From assembly GCF_900626095.1 (NCBI RefSeq), contig NZ_UYZZ01000003.1, forward strand, positions 264,889 through 328,888: a DNA stretch of 64,000 bases, read 5' to 3'. The translations under genes were made by a program, and so were the position numbers. The notes under the pieces were generated by a model that made no database searches, was not told the origin of the DNA, and saw nothing but the letters and a program-made list of their open reading frames with translations. This document shows, piece after piece, positions 46,048 to 54,773 of this stretch; the stretch's first letter is position 1; every line of letters begins with the position of its first letter. Source of the stretch: Clostridium rectalis. Its GTDB lineage: Bacteria > Bacillota > Clostridia > Clostridiales > Clostridiaceae.

Positions 46048-47031
46048 ATGAAAAATATTATTATTATCTTTACTGGTGGAACTATATCCATGAAAGAAAG
46101 TGAAACCACTCACGCAGCAATTCCTGTTATGTCTGGGAATGATATATTAAAACTTACACCTGGAATTGATAAAATTGCAAATATTGATTTCTTAAATTTT
46201 GGGATGTTTCCTGGCCCCCACATGACCCCTGAAAAAATGTTTGAACTATCTAATATAATAAAAGATAAAGTTACCTTGGGAGGCTATGATGGTGTAGTTA
46301 TTACCCACGGTACAGATTCCCTTGAAGAAACTGCATATCTAGTAGATCTTACTTATAAACAAAGTAATCCCGTAGTATTTGTAGGATCAATGAAGAATAG
46401 TTCAGAATTTGGTTGGGATGGACCTAGAAACCTTATGGATGCAGTTAATACTGCTACTGCAGATGAATCTTATAACAGAGGTGTAATGGTGGTTATGAAT
46501 AATGAGATACATGCAGCTTCCCAAGTTACTAAAACTAATACTCATACTCTTGATACCTTCAAAAGTGTGGATTTCGGGCCTATTGGTTTTGTTGATAATA
46601 ATAAGGTATATTTCTATTACAATTATACTAAAAGACAATACATCAAAACAAAGCATGCTAGTAGTATAGTAGATATTATAAAATGTGGATGTGGTATGAA
46701 TAATCGTCTTATAAATTTTTGCGTGAGTTCAGGAACTAATGGCTTAATAATAGAAGGTATGGGGCGAGGTAATGTTCCTCCCAAAATGGTATCTGGTATA
46801 GAAAATGCTTTAAATAAAAACATCCCTGTGGTCTTAGTGTCTAGATGTATAAAAGGAAAAGTACTTGATGATTATGGCTATGAAGGTGCTGGAAGAGAGC
46901 TTAGAGAAAAAGGCGTGATTTTAGGAGATAATCTTAATTCACATAAAGCAAGAATAAAACTTATTATTGCTCTTGGATATACTAATAGAATTCATGAAAT
47001 AAAGGATATCTTTGAAAAAAATTACTATTAA
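46048..47031 (+). CDS. L-asparaginase
   Basis: The 327-residue enzyme has the first catalytic threonine in IIFTGGTISMKESE and the second in VVITHGTDSLEETAYL, with FVGSMKNSSEFGWDGPRNL downstream. These are the asparaginase I/II family motifs. No signal peptide is present, so it is cytoplasmic. It is followed after 19 bp by an Lrp/AsnC regulator gene, a pairing that suggests amino-acid-responsive control of asparagine use. AAGGA lies upstream of the ATG. Confidence 0.93.
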   Translation: MKNIIIIFTGGTISMKESETTHAAIPVMSGNDILKLTPGIDKIANIDFLNFGMFPGPHMTPEKMFELSNIIKDKVTLGGYDGVVITHGTDSLEETAYLVDLTYKQSNPVVFVGSMKNSSEFGWDGPRNLMDAVNTATADESYNRGVMVVMNNEIHAASQVTKTNTHTLDTFKSVDFGPIGFVDNNKVYFYYNYTKRQYIKTKHASSIVDIIKCGCGMNNRLINFCVSSGTNGLIIEGMGRGNVPPKMVSGIENALNKNIPVVLVSRCIKGKVLDDYGYEGAGRELREKGVILGDNLNSHKARIKLIIALGYTNRIHEIKDIFEKNYY

Positions 47032-47050
47032 TTATAAAGGAGTTTATTAA

Positions 47051-47491
47051 ATGGATGACACTGATGATAAAATTATCCAAATTCTACTGAAAAACGCTAG
47101 AATCTCTATGAAAGAACTAGCTAAAATTATTTCTCTTTCAGCACCTGCTACTGCTGAAAGAGTTAAAAAACTTGAAGAAATTGGAGTTATAAATGGTTAT
47201 AAAGCTATTATTAACTATGAAAAAATAGGCCAGCCTATTAATGTTCTAATTAATGTAGATATGAAAATAGAGGTAAATGAAAAATTTATGAAATTTATAG
47301 AAAATGAAGATTCAATTATAGAATGTCACCATGTTACAGGACCTTACTGTAAAATTTTAAAAGCTAGTCTTAAAGATATGGCTGGTTTAGAAAATTTAAT
47401 TGGGAAAATTCAAGTATATGGTAACACAGAAACTTTTATAATATTGTCTTCCACAATAAAGGATAATATTATAAAATTAAATGACATTTAG
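47051..47491 (+). CDS. Lrp/AsnC-family transcriptional regulator
   Basis: The 146-residue regulator starts DDTDDKIIQILLKNARISMKELA, a helix-turn-helix (SAPATAERVKKLEEIGVINGY), and has a RAM/ligand-binding domain (ECHHVTGPYCKILKASLKDMAGLENLIGKI split across about 30 residues). It is cotranscribed with the asparaginase gene and likely senses asparagine, aspartate or another amino acid. Confidence 0.93.
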   Translation: MDDTDDKIIQILLKNARISMKELAKIISLSAPATAERVKKLEEIGVINGYKAIINYEKIGQPINVLINVDMKIEVNEKFMKFIENEDSIIECHHVTGPYCKILKASLKDMAGLENLIGKIQVYGNTETFIILSSTIKDNIIKLNDI

Positions 47492-47657
47492 TATGTTTTA
47501 TTAACAAAATATTATGCTTATTTAACAATACCTATTTGACAATATTGGTGTTAATTTATATAATCAACCTTAAAAACACAAAATTATTTTACCCACATAT
47601 TACAATAAATATATCTGGTGATCTAATGCGCTAAATATTTAAGGGGGTTGATTTAAA

Positions 47658-48083
47658 ATGATGTGGAAAGAAAAATATAGGGTTGGAGTAGATTTAATAG
47701 ATCTTCAACATAAAGAACTCTTTAAACGTGTCTCAGAGTTTATTAATATAGTCCAAGATAAAAATACTACAAAGTGGAAAGATAAAATACAACAAATTAA
47801 AAAGACTATGATTTTTATGCAGGAATATGTAGTGTCTCATTTTGATGCTGAGGAAGCTTACCAAAAGAAAATCAATTATCCTGATAAAAAAAATCATGAA
47901 AAAATTCATAGTGATTTTAAAAATATGGTTAATAACTATGCTATACGTTTAGAAAAGGAAAATTATCCTGAAGAATTAGTAAAGGAACTAGCAGGCAAAC
48001 TAATGACTTGGCTTATTATGCATGTAACTCAAACAGACCAAAAAATTGGGGATTTTGTAAAGAAGCAAGGGGGAGAAATATAG
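47658..48083 (+). CDS. Bacteriohemerythrin
   Basis: The 141-residue protein shows the di-iron hemerythrin ligand set: DLIDLQHKELF, VVSHFDAEEAYQKK, HEKIHSDF and WLIMHVTQTDQKIGDF. It binds O2 at a di-iron centre in solution. The ATG at 47658 has AAGGGGG upstream. Its stop overlaps the GTG start of the CheX-like gene by one base, so the two proteins are made together. Confidence 0.94.
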   Translation: MMWKEKYRVGVDLIDLQHKELFKRVSEFINIVQDKNTTKWKDKIQQIKKTMIFMQEYVVSHFDAEEAYQKKINYPDKKNHEKIHSDFKNMVNNYAIRLEKENYPEELVKELAGKLMTWLIMHVTQTDQKIGDFVKKQGGEI

Positions 48084-48559
48084 TGAAACAAGAATATATA
48101 AATTCATTTTATAAAGCTACTATAGATGTATTTCGCCTAATGCTTGACGTTGAAATAAATAGAGAGGAAATTTCTCTTGTTGATGGAATGATAAGCAGTA
48201 AAGAAGCTAATGTTGTACTTGGAGTAACTGGAGATTTAAAAGGGTCAATACTTTTTAGTTTTCCTAAAAAAATGACTTTGAAGATGATAAAAATTATGTG
48301 TGGTATGGAAATGGACAGGATTGATGAATTCGTTTCTTCTGCCCTAGGTGAAATGGCTAACATTATTGGAGGAAATGCATTAACCCTTTTAAACTCTAAT
48401 AATTATCTTTGTGATATAGTTCCGCCTCAAATTTTTGTAGGTGAGTATAACTCTTATTCAATGGCCAATGAAAAAGCACTATTCCTTCCAATTAAATCTT
48501 CTATAGGTAATTTTGACATACATATTTTTTTAGAAGAAAAAGCAACTAATCAATTTTAG
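48083..48559 (+). CDS. CheX/CheC-like chemotaxis phosphatase
   Basis: The ~158-residue protein has KATIDVFRLMLDVEI at the N terminus, VVLGVTGDLKGSILFSF and the active-site-like SSALGEMANIIGGNALTLL (the E-x-x-N pair of CheC/CheX CheY-P phosphatases). The GTG start at 48083 has GGGGGAG seven bases upstream and shares one base with the hemerythrin stop. CheX-type proteins dephosphorylate CheY-P or similar receivers. Confidence 0.87.
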   Translation: MKQEYINSFYKATIDVFRLMLDVEINREEISLVDGMISSKEANVVLGVTGDLKGSILFSFPKKMTLKMIKIMCGMEMDRIDEFVSSALGEMANIIGGNALTLLNSNNYLCDIVPPQIFVGEYNSYSMANEKALFLPIKSSIGNFDIHIFLEEKATNQF

Positions 48560-48609
48560 TATATTATTTTATAATAAACACATAATATTATTCAGAGAGG
48601 TGATTACCA

Positions 48610-48657
48610 ATGGGTAAATATTCTAGAGAAAATTATATAAGGTTATACCGAAAATAA
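48610..48657 (+). other. Possible 15-residue ORF
   Basis: An ATG with a good ribosome site (AGAGAGGTGA) opens 15 codons (MGKYSRENYIRLYRK) and a stop, followed 30 bp on by a strong terminator. It could be a leader-like peptide, the head of a lost gene, or chance. Confidence 0.3.
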
Positions 48658-48689
48658 TTTTAAATCTCAAGGATTTCACTAATCTAATT

Positions 48690-48725
48690 GCCAGAAAGCC
48701 CTAATGCTTTCTGGCTTTAATTTTC
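48690..48725 (+). terminator. Terminator after the hemerythrin-CheX operon
   Basis: GCCAGAAAGC pairs with GCTTTCTGGC around a six-base loop and runs into TTTAATTTTC. Confidence 0.85.
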
Positions 48726-48820
48726 ATTATATACTTTTGTTTCAGTAAATCACTAATAAAAATAATTTATTAATTTGTTATAATTAAATAATAAATTATT
48801 GTATGTAGGGTGAAAAATTT

Positions 48821-49177
48821 ATAAAAATTAATAGGCTATTAGCAATTGTAGTCATACTTTTAAATAGAGATAAAATATCTGCACCAGAATTAGCGGAAAA
48901 ATTTCAAGTTTCCATTAGGACAATTTATAGGGATATTGAAGCAATTAATCTAGCAGGGATTCCTATAGTATCTCAAGCTGGTAATAAAGGAGGATTTTAT
49001 ATTATAGATAATTACAAAGTAAACCATAAGTTGTTAATATTAGAAGATATGATTGCAATAATAGAAGGTCTAAAAAATATGAATAGATTATTAGATGATA
49101 CAACTGTACAAGTTGCCATTGAAAAAGTAGAAAATATCATATTTAAAGAAAAAAGGAAGTTATTGATTTGCATTTGA
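48821..49177 (+). pseudogene. HTH_11/WYL-type regulator remnant (YafY-like)
   Basis: A frame with KINRLLAIVVILLNRDKIS, FQVSIRTIYRDIEAINLAGI and NKGGFYII matches the N-terminal HTH of WYL-domain regulators. The initiator position is ATA and not ATG, and the frame stops after 118 codons where ~300 are usual. A downstream piece with PWGFNK and LKYKIIYNTIK in another frame is the next part of the same gene, ending in a deletion junction near 49265. Confidence 0.72.
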
Positions 49178-49224
49178 ATAAATATTTATAGATACCTGAC
49201 CATGGGGTTTTAATAAATGTGAAA

Positions 49225-49688
49225 ATGAAAGCTTAAAATATAAAATTATATATAATACTATTAAAATACTTCAAGAATTTAAAAAAGCTTTTGATAAAAT
49301 TCCTTTAATCTCACAAAAAGGACATCCCTCAAAAAAAGTATTACTACCTTTAAAACCTGATTTTATAACCGGATGGTCTAATTTTTTATCTGAAAAAAAT
49401 TGTGGTTCCATTGATTATTTAATAAAAGAAAATATGAATGCTGTAATTTTAGAATCAGCAGGTGGGTTAGGTACTCTAGATACTGTGTATAAAGACTTTC
49501 TAACACTTGGTAAAATATTTAATGCTGAAGAAGATTCAGTATCAGTAATAAATAAAATGAAAAAAGAACAAAAAGAAGTTGAAAATAAAGTAACCTCCGT
49601 AAAAAATAAGCTTAAGGTACTTGGATATGATTCAGGTGAAAATCATCCCTTCGTAGTAGCTGGTGGCTTAGGAGGAAACTTGATTTAG
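49225..49688 (+). pseudogene. ABC substrate-binding protein remnant fused to regulator remnant
   Basis: One open frame begins with the WYL-regulator piece, then continues FDKIPLISQKGHPSKKVLL, KPDFITGWSNFLSEKN, VILESAGGLGTLD, FLTLGKIFNAEEDSV and GENHPFVVAGGLGGNLI. This is a FecB/BtuF-like binding protein lacking its signal peptide and its C-terminal lobe. A short ORF from ATG 49434 lies inside it. The joint between regulator and binding protein shows a deletion of at least the regulator C terminus and binding-protein N terminus. Confidence 0.7.
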
Positions 49689-49730
49689 TGTCTGTATACA
49701 TAAGAGCTTTTGTAGGAGACTTATTAAGAA

Positions 49731-50315
49731 GTGCTTATTAATAATAAAAGTGTACTTAATATGAATCTAAAGGAAAGGGCTACTAAAATGGCTGTACTAG
49801 CCCAAACTTCAAATCAAAATCTTAACTTTAAAGTAATAGATATTGTATTAATGAGGCTTTATGCTACTAAAAAAAGTATATTTTCCTACACAAAATCTGA
49901 AATATATTTTGCTTTATCTGCTTTAGATAAACTAGGAATTGCTCATCTTTCTAGTAGAATATTTAGTACTTTATATGGAGGCGAACGTCAAAGAGCCCTT
50001 ATTACACGAGCTATTTGCCAAAATGTTCAACTTTTAGTACTTGATGAGCCTTTAAATCATTTAGATATATTCTATCAACTTGAAATAATGAAACTAGTAA
50101 AATCTTTTGGTTTAACAGTAGTTTGTGTACTTCATGATTTTATAATAAATTTGAAATTATGTGATAAATTGGTTATAATGAAAGAAGGTTCCGTATATGC
50201 TACTGGTCATACAAAAGACTTAATAAACTCATCTATACTAAAAGATGTTTTTAAATATAGATGCAACTATAATTTTTCAAAAAAATATCTGTGGTATTTT
50301 ATATTAATAATTTAA
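49731..50315 (+). pseudogene. ABC ATPase (FecE/BtuD type) lacking its N terminus
   Basis: The frame encodes LINNKSVLNMNLKERATKMA, LSTLYGG-like STLYGGERQRALITRAI, Walker B LLVLDEPLNHLD and VVCVLHDFIINLKLCD, so the Q-loop to C terminus of an iron/corrinoid-type ATPase is present. Walker A and the first ~55 residues are missing. The permease gene expected between binding protein and ATPase is also gone. It is almost certainly nonfunctional. Confidence 0.75.
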
Positions 50316-50347
50316 AATAAGAGAACTTTTTAAGAGCTCTCTTATTT
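50315..50347 (+). terminator. Terminator after the ABC ATPase remnant
   Basis: AAATAAGAGA and TCTCTTATTT form a 10-bp stem directly after the stop codon of the remnant. Confidence 0.6.
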
Positions 50348-50518
50348 ATCTATATATCAAATTATATTAATATTACTCATAAACATACTTAATAAATTTC
50401 TTTTCAACATATTTATAAATCTGTACTCTATTTATGTATTTTATATATTTGTGTAATATATAAAAAAATTTATAATAAAGATTTATTGTATAGATAATAA
50501 GAAAGGGGTGTATATATT

Positions 50519-52513
50519 TTGAACAAAAAATTTGAAACTTATTCAAAAACAAATGCTTTAGTTCTTTCATTAGCCATATTAATGGGTGCATCAACACCTG
50601 TTTGTGCTATAGAAAGAACTACTATAAGGGAAATTACTACTAAGGGACAATTGACATTTAATAATAGTCATTTTATTACTAATAAAGAAAACCCAGTTGC
50701 TAAAACTGAATCACCGGCTCCATTCCAAATTGCTATAGACAATTGGGATGGGTCTCCAAACTATACAATATCAATGAATTTATGGTATGGTGAAAATGGT
50801 GATATTTGGAATATTTATGAAAATGGCAAGTTGATTAAAGAGGTAAAATTAGTAAACAATTCACCAAATGCTCAACATGCAGAAATCAAATTTACAGATA
50901 AAAATAATGGCACCTACGAGTATACTTCCGAACTTATAAACGCAGCAGGTGTAACTAAATCTCAAAACACTATTGTTCATGAGGTAACTAAAAACGATAA
51001 ACCTATTGATGTTCCTTTACCTGAATCAGTTAGTGGTGAACCTGCCGTTGGTTATACGGTTCTAAATGAAACAGAATCAAACTTTGAATGGGCAGTATTT
51101 GTATCAAATCCTAATAAAAATTATGTATGGGAAGGAAATAGTTTTTCTTTATGGGGAATATCCTTTGAAACTGACAATAAAATAACTTCAATTTCTAATG
51201 CAGGTTCTTTTAAACAAGATGATAAAAAAGTCACAATTAATTTAAAACAAGATGAAAGATATTTGCCTTTAAATACTACTAGAATATTTATAGTTAAAGG
51301 TGAAAAAACTTCATCAAAAACACCTGAAAACTTTAAATCTAACTTGATTAGAGGGGGAATTGATTATCCAATCTTTGCTTCTCTACCTGCTAGTTTTATA
51401 AAAAACAAACCTAACCTAAATGAAAAAGATTTAATAACTAACAAAGATAAATATTATAACCCAAAAGTTAAAACTAATACTTTAAATAAACTTATGTATA
51501 ATAATCCAGCTTCAGACACTCAACTAATAATACCCATACCGAAAAAAATGCCTGTTCCTATAAACGGAGTAAATGGTTTAAGAATTTGGATTCCTTCTAA
51601 ATACCTAGCTATGGGAATTGGAACAGGTACTGAATACTTTGGTTTAAATCCAAATTTTATGGTAGGCTTATCAATAAAAGAAAACTTTACTTGTGGATTA
51701 GCCCCCATTGAATCTGGATATACAGAAAATATTGTTACTGTAGACGGAAAAAAATGGTCATGGCCCATTCAAAAGAAACATCCTGATGGACCTTTCCAAC
51801 AAGAAAAAGGTAATTTTAATGAAATTAAAAAACAATACCCAGATTATTTACCAGATACAGCAGAACATGAAAATTACGTAACTTTAAAAACTGGTGAAGT
51901 AGATGATCCATCTTATGTTCATGCTGCTATATCTTCTTACATGAGTCTTACTATGACTAGAGAACTTTTATATGCCATCCCTAATAATGACTTTAAAGGA
52001 TTTATACAAAACTCTAAAGATCCTTGGGCAGAATTTGTTTTAGTTGACAATGCATACAATAGAGGTGTATATGGATTACTTCAAAGAAAATTATTTACAG
52101 AGAATAGGGACAAAGCCATAAATTCTTCAGATATAAATAAAGATTTTAATCTTTCTGGTTTTGCTAATCATATCGAGAATGTTCAAAATGTAATAAAAGC
52201 TATGGATTCAGAAACAGAAAACTTCTACGATGCAGAAATAACATGGAATGACATGGAAAACTATCTTAAGGAATTAAGATTATATTATGGAAGAAATATA
52301 CCAACTGATGATGATTGGAAGGCTATGAAGACAGATGTTAAAAAAGCTTATGATATCCTTTCTAAACATTGGGGTGGAACCCATGTATCTTTAAGATATG
52401 ATTTCTTAACTCTTCTAAGGGTATGTGAGGCACATCTTCCATTAAATAAACAACCTGCTCCATCTAGCCCTTCTTGGATAGAACAAATAAATTCCGCTAA
52501 TAATATAGGTTAA
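50519..52513 (+). CDS. Secreted chitinase-N-domain protein, putative glycan-active enzyme
   Basis: The 664-residue protein has a signal peptide (ALVLSLAILMGASTPVCA). Residues ~65-165 resemble the Ig-like ChitinaseA N-terminal domain (NWDGSPNYTISMNLWYGENG, HAEIKFTDKNNGTYEYTSEL). Residues ~175-275 form a second beta-rich, probably carbohydrate-binding domain. The C-terminal ~300 residues are helical with GLAPIESGYTEN, WSWPIQKKHPDGPFQ and YDFLTLLRVCEAHLP; a lysozyme/chitosanase-like role is possible, but I cannot name the family. TTG 50519 has AAAGGGG upstream. It ends at a bidirectional terminator. Confidence 0.7.
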   Translation: MNKKFETYSKTNALVLSLAILMGASTPVCAIERTTIREITTKGQLTFNNSHFITNKENPVAKTESPAPFQIAIDNWDGSPNYTISMNLWYGENGDIWNIYENGKLIKEVKLVNNSPNAQHAEIKFTDKNNGTYEYTSELINAAGVTKSQNTIVHEVTKNDKPIDVPLPESVSGEPAVGYTVLNETESNFEWAVFVSNPNKNYVWEGNSFSLWGISFETDNKITSISNAGSFKQDDKKVTINLKQDERYLPLNTTRIFIVKGEKTSSKTPENFKSNLIRGGIDYPIFASLPASFIKNKPNLNEKDLITNKDKYYNPKVKTNTLNKLMYNNPASDTQLIIPIPKKMPVPINGVNGLRIWIPSKYLAMGIGTGTEYFGLNPNFMVGLSIKENFTCGLAPIESGYTENIVTVDGKKWSWPIQKKHPDGPFQQEKGNFNEIKKQYPDYLPDTAEHENYVTLKTGEVDDPSYVHAAISSYMSLTMTRELLYAIPNNDFKGFIQNSKDPWAEFVLVDNAYNRGVYGLLQRKLFTENRDKAINSSDINKDFNLSGFANHIENVQNVIKAMDSETENFYDAEITWNDMENYLKELRLYYGRNIPTDDDWKAMKTDVKKAYDILSKHWGGTHVSLRYDFLTLLRVCEAHLPLNKQPAPSSPSWIEQINSANNIG

Positions 52514-52528
52514 CTGAATTTATAGGTA

Positions 52529-52572
52529 AAAAGAGCTGATTTGAAAAATTTGTTTTCAAACAGCTCTTTTCA
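52529..52572. terminator. Bidirectional terminator between the secreted protein and cysteine genes
   Basis: AAAAGAGCTG and CAGCTCTTTT form the outer stem, with an inner TTTGAAAA / TTTTCAAA stem, between two convergent genes. Confidence 0.82.
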
Positions 52573-52605
52573 TGGTTTTTACCTTTTAAATATAACATTA
52601 ACTTC

Positions 52606-53517
52606 CTATTCATATATATTTTTACTAAAATATCTTTCTCCTCTATCTGGTAATAAACTTATAATATTTCCACTATTTATTTCATTAGATAATTTCATTG
52701 CCGCAGCAATGGCTGCTCCTGAAGATGTTCCAACAATTAGTCCTTCATTTAAGGCAAGTAGTTTAACTGCATTTAATGCTTCGTTGTCCTTAATTTTTAT
52801 AACTTTATCTATATAATTAAGGTTCATAGTCACAGGAATAAAATTATTTCCTATACCCTCTATATTATAGCATGCCTCTTTTCCTCCACCCAAAGTTGAA
52901 CCATCAGGATCTACTAGTATACCTTTTATATTAGGATCTTTTTCCTTAAGATATTTTAATACGCCACTATAAGTTCCTCCACTTCCTGCTCCACAAAGAA
53001 AATAATCTATTTTCCCATCCAAGTCTTTATATATTTCAGGTGCTGTAGTCTTATAATGGCATAATGGATTTGATTTATTACTAAATTGGTTTAAACTTAT
53101 TGAATTTTTTATTGTGCCAATAAGTTCATTTGCTTTTTTCATAGCTCCTAACATTCCCTCCCCTCTAGGCGCAGCTATTATCTCTGCCCCTAAAGCTTTC
53201 ATCAATGTTTGTTTCTCTATAGAAAATTTTTCCGGCACTACAAGTATTACTCTGTATCCCTTATTTATAGCTGCTAAGGCTATGGCAATTCCTGTATTCC
53301 CAGCTGTTGCTTCTATTATTGTATACCCTTTTTTAAGCAACCCTTTTTTTTCAGCATCTTCTATCATATATATACCAATTCTATCTTTAACACTTCCTCC
53401 AGGATTTAAAAATTCTAATTTAGCAAATAAATTTACTCTCGACTTTATACATAAGTTATTTAATTTTAAAATAGGTGTATTACCTATATAATCTCTAATG
53501 TCTTCTATATATTTCAC
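52606..53517 (-). CDS. mccA: Cysteine synthase family protein (O-acetylserine-dependent cystathionine beta-synthase, MccA-like)
   Basis: The 303-residue PLP enzyme has the lysine in NPGGSVKDRIGIYM, EATAGNTGIAIALAA, and the phosphate loop GAGSGGTYSGVLKYL. Fold-type II cysteine synthases and MccA share these. Placement after a cystathionine lyase gene and a SAM-methyltransferase gene under a Cys T-box favours MccA, which makes cystathionine from homocysteine in methionine-to-cysteine conversion. Simple O-acetylserine sulfhydrylase activity is the alternative. Confidence 0.88.
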   Translation of the reverse strand: MKYIEDIRDYIGNTPILKLNNLCIKSRVNLFAKLEFLNPGGSVKDRIGIYMIEDAEKKGLLKKGYTIIEATAGNTGIAIALAAINKGYRVILVVPEKFSIEKQTLMKALGAEIIAAPRGEGMLGAMKKANELIGTIKNSISLNQFSNKSNPLCHYKTTAPEIYKDLDGKIDYFLCGAGSGGTYSGVLKYLKEKDPNIKGILVDPDGSTLGGGKEACYNIEGIGNNFIPVTMNLNYIDKVIKIKDNEALNAVKLLALNEGLIVGTSSGAAIAAAMKLSNEINSGNIISLLPDRGERYFSKNIYE

Positions 53518-53604
53518 TATACTTCACCTCTTTTAATATTATATTTGTATAATCTTCAGTTAATTAATTCAAAATTTTATAGTTATTACAACTATTCATG
53601 TATT

Positions 53605-54756
53605 TTATTTTGTATACTTACTTTCATTTAATGCCATTTCCAAATCTTTTATAATATCATGTACACTCTCTATTCCAACAGATAACCTTATTAGGTTGTT
53701 AACAATACCTGCCTTTTGTCTTATTTCATATGGTATAGCTCCATGTGTCATGGTTGCTGGATGACATATTAAAGATTCTACTCCCCCTAAGCTTTCTCCA
53801 AATGTTATAAAATTTAAGTTTTTAAGAAATTTTTTATAATTATATCCTTCATTTAAAACAAAAGATATCATTCCACCATATCCTTTTCCTTGTTTTGATT
53901 GAACATTATATCCAATATGGTCCTTAAATCCTGGATAATAAACCTTATTAACTTCTCCTCTACTCTTTAAAAATTCTGCTACAACTTTAGCATTAAAATT
54001 ATGTCTGTCCATCCTAACCCCTAAAGTCTTTATCCCCCTAATAAGTAAAAAGGAATCAAACGGTGACAAAACACCACCTGTAGCATTCTGAATAAATTTA
54101 ATTTTATCTTTTAATTCTTTATCATTTACAACTACTAATCCCGCAAGTAAATCACTGTGTCCACCAAGATATTTAGTTGCACTATGCAAAACTATATCTG
54201 CTCCTAATGTTAATGGTCTTTGAAAATATGGTGTCATAAAAGTATTGTCGACTATTGTAATTAAATTATTATCCCTTGCAATTTTTGCTACCTTTTGAAT
54301 ATCCGTTATATCCATTAATGGATTGGTTGGAGTTTCTATATATATTGCTTTTACAGTATTATCAATATTATTCTTAATTTCTTGTAAATCTATTGTATTT
54401 ACTATCCTATATCCTATATTAAAGTTTTTAAAAATCTTATCTAACACTCTAAATGTACCACCATATAAATTATTTTGAATTATTATATTATCTCCTGATT
54501 TAAAAAGAGAAAATATAGCTGTTATTGCAGCCATTCCCGATGAAAATGCAAATCCACCAACCCCATTTTCTAAATCAGTTATAAGTTTTTCTAAAGCTTC
54601 TCTTGTAGGGTTACCAGTTCTTGAATATTCATATCTATTATTCTTCTCAATATCTTCTTGTCTGTACGTAGATGTTTGATATATAGGCACATTCACTGCA
54701 CCTGTAAAGCTATCTCCATCAATTCCTCCATGTATCAAAAGTGATTCAAAATTCAT
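53605..54756 (-). CDS. mccB: Cystathionine gamma-lyase family PLP enzyme
   Basis: The 383-residue Cys/Met-metabolism enzyme has YEYSRTGNPTREALEKLI, FSSGMAAITAIF, IVDNTFMTPYFQRPL, the cofactor lysine in LHSATKYLGGHSDLLAG and ESLICHPATMTH. It would cleave cystathionine to cysteine. Related cystathionine gamma-synthases cannot be excluded by motifs, but the operon matches the clostridial ubiG-mccB-mccA set. AAGGAG precedes the ATG, and the gene starts 17 bp after the methyltransferase gene. Confidence 0.9.
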   Translation of the reverse strand: MNFESLLIHGGIDGDSFTGAVNVPIYQTSTYRQEDIEKNNRYEYSRTGNPTREALEKLITDLENGVGGFAFSSGMAAITAIFSLFKSGDNIIIQNNLYGGTFRVLDKIFKNFNIGYRIVNTIDLQEIKNNIDNTVKAIYIETPTNPLMDITDIQKVAKIARDNNLITIVDNTFMTPYFQRPLTLGADIVLHSATKYLGGHSDLLAGLVVVNDKELKDKIKFIQNATGGVLSPFDSFLLIRGIKTLGVRMDRHNFNAKVVAEFLKSRGEVNKVYYPGFKDHIGYNVQSKQGKGYGGMISFVLNEGYNYKKFLKNLNFITFGESLGGVESLICHPATMTHGAIPYEIRQKAGIVNNLIRLSVGIESVHDIIKDLEMALNESKYTK

Positions 54757-54773
54757 ATTACCATTCTCCTTCC

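Noticed and set aside
49434-49688. Independent 84-residue protein
   Set aside because: It is an internal part of a longer binding-protein remnant frame with no ribosome site at its ATG.
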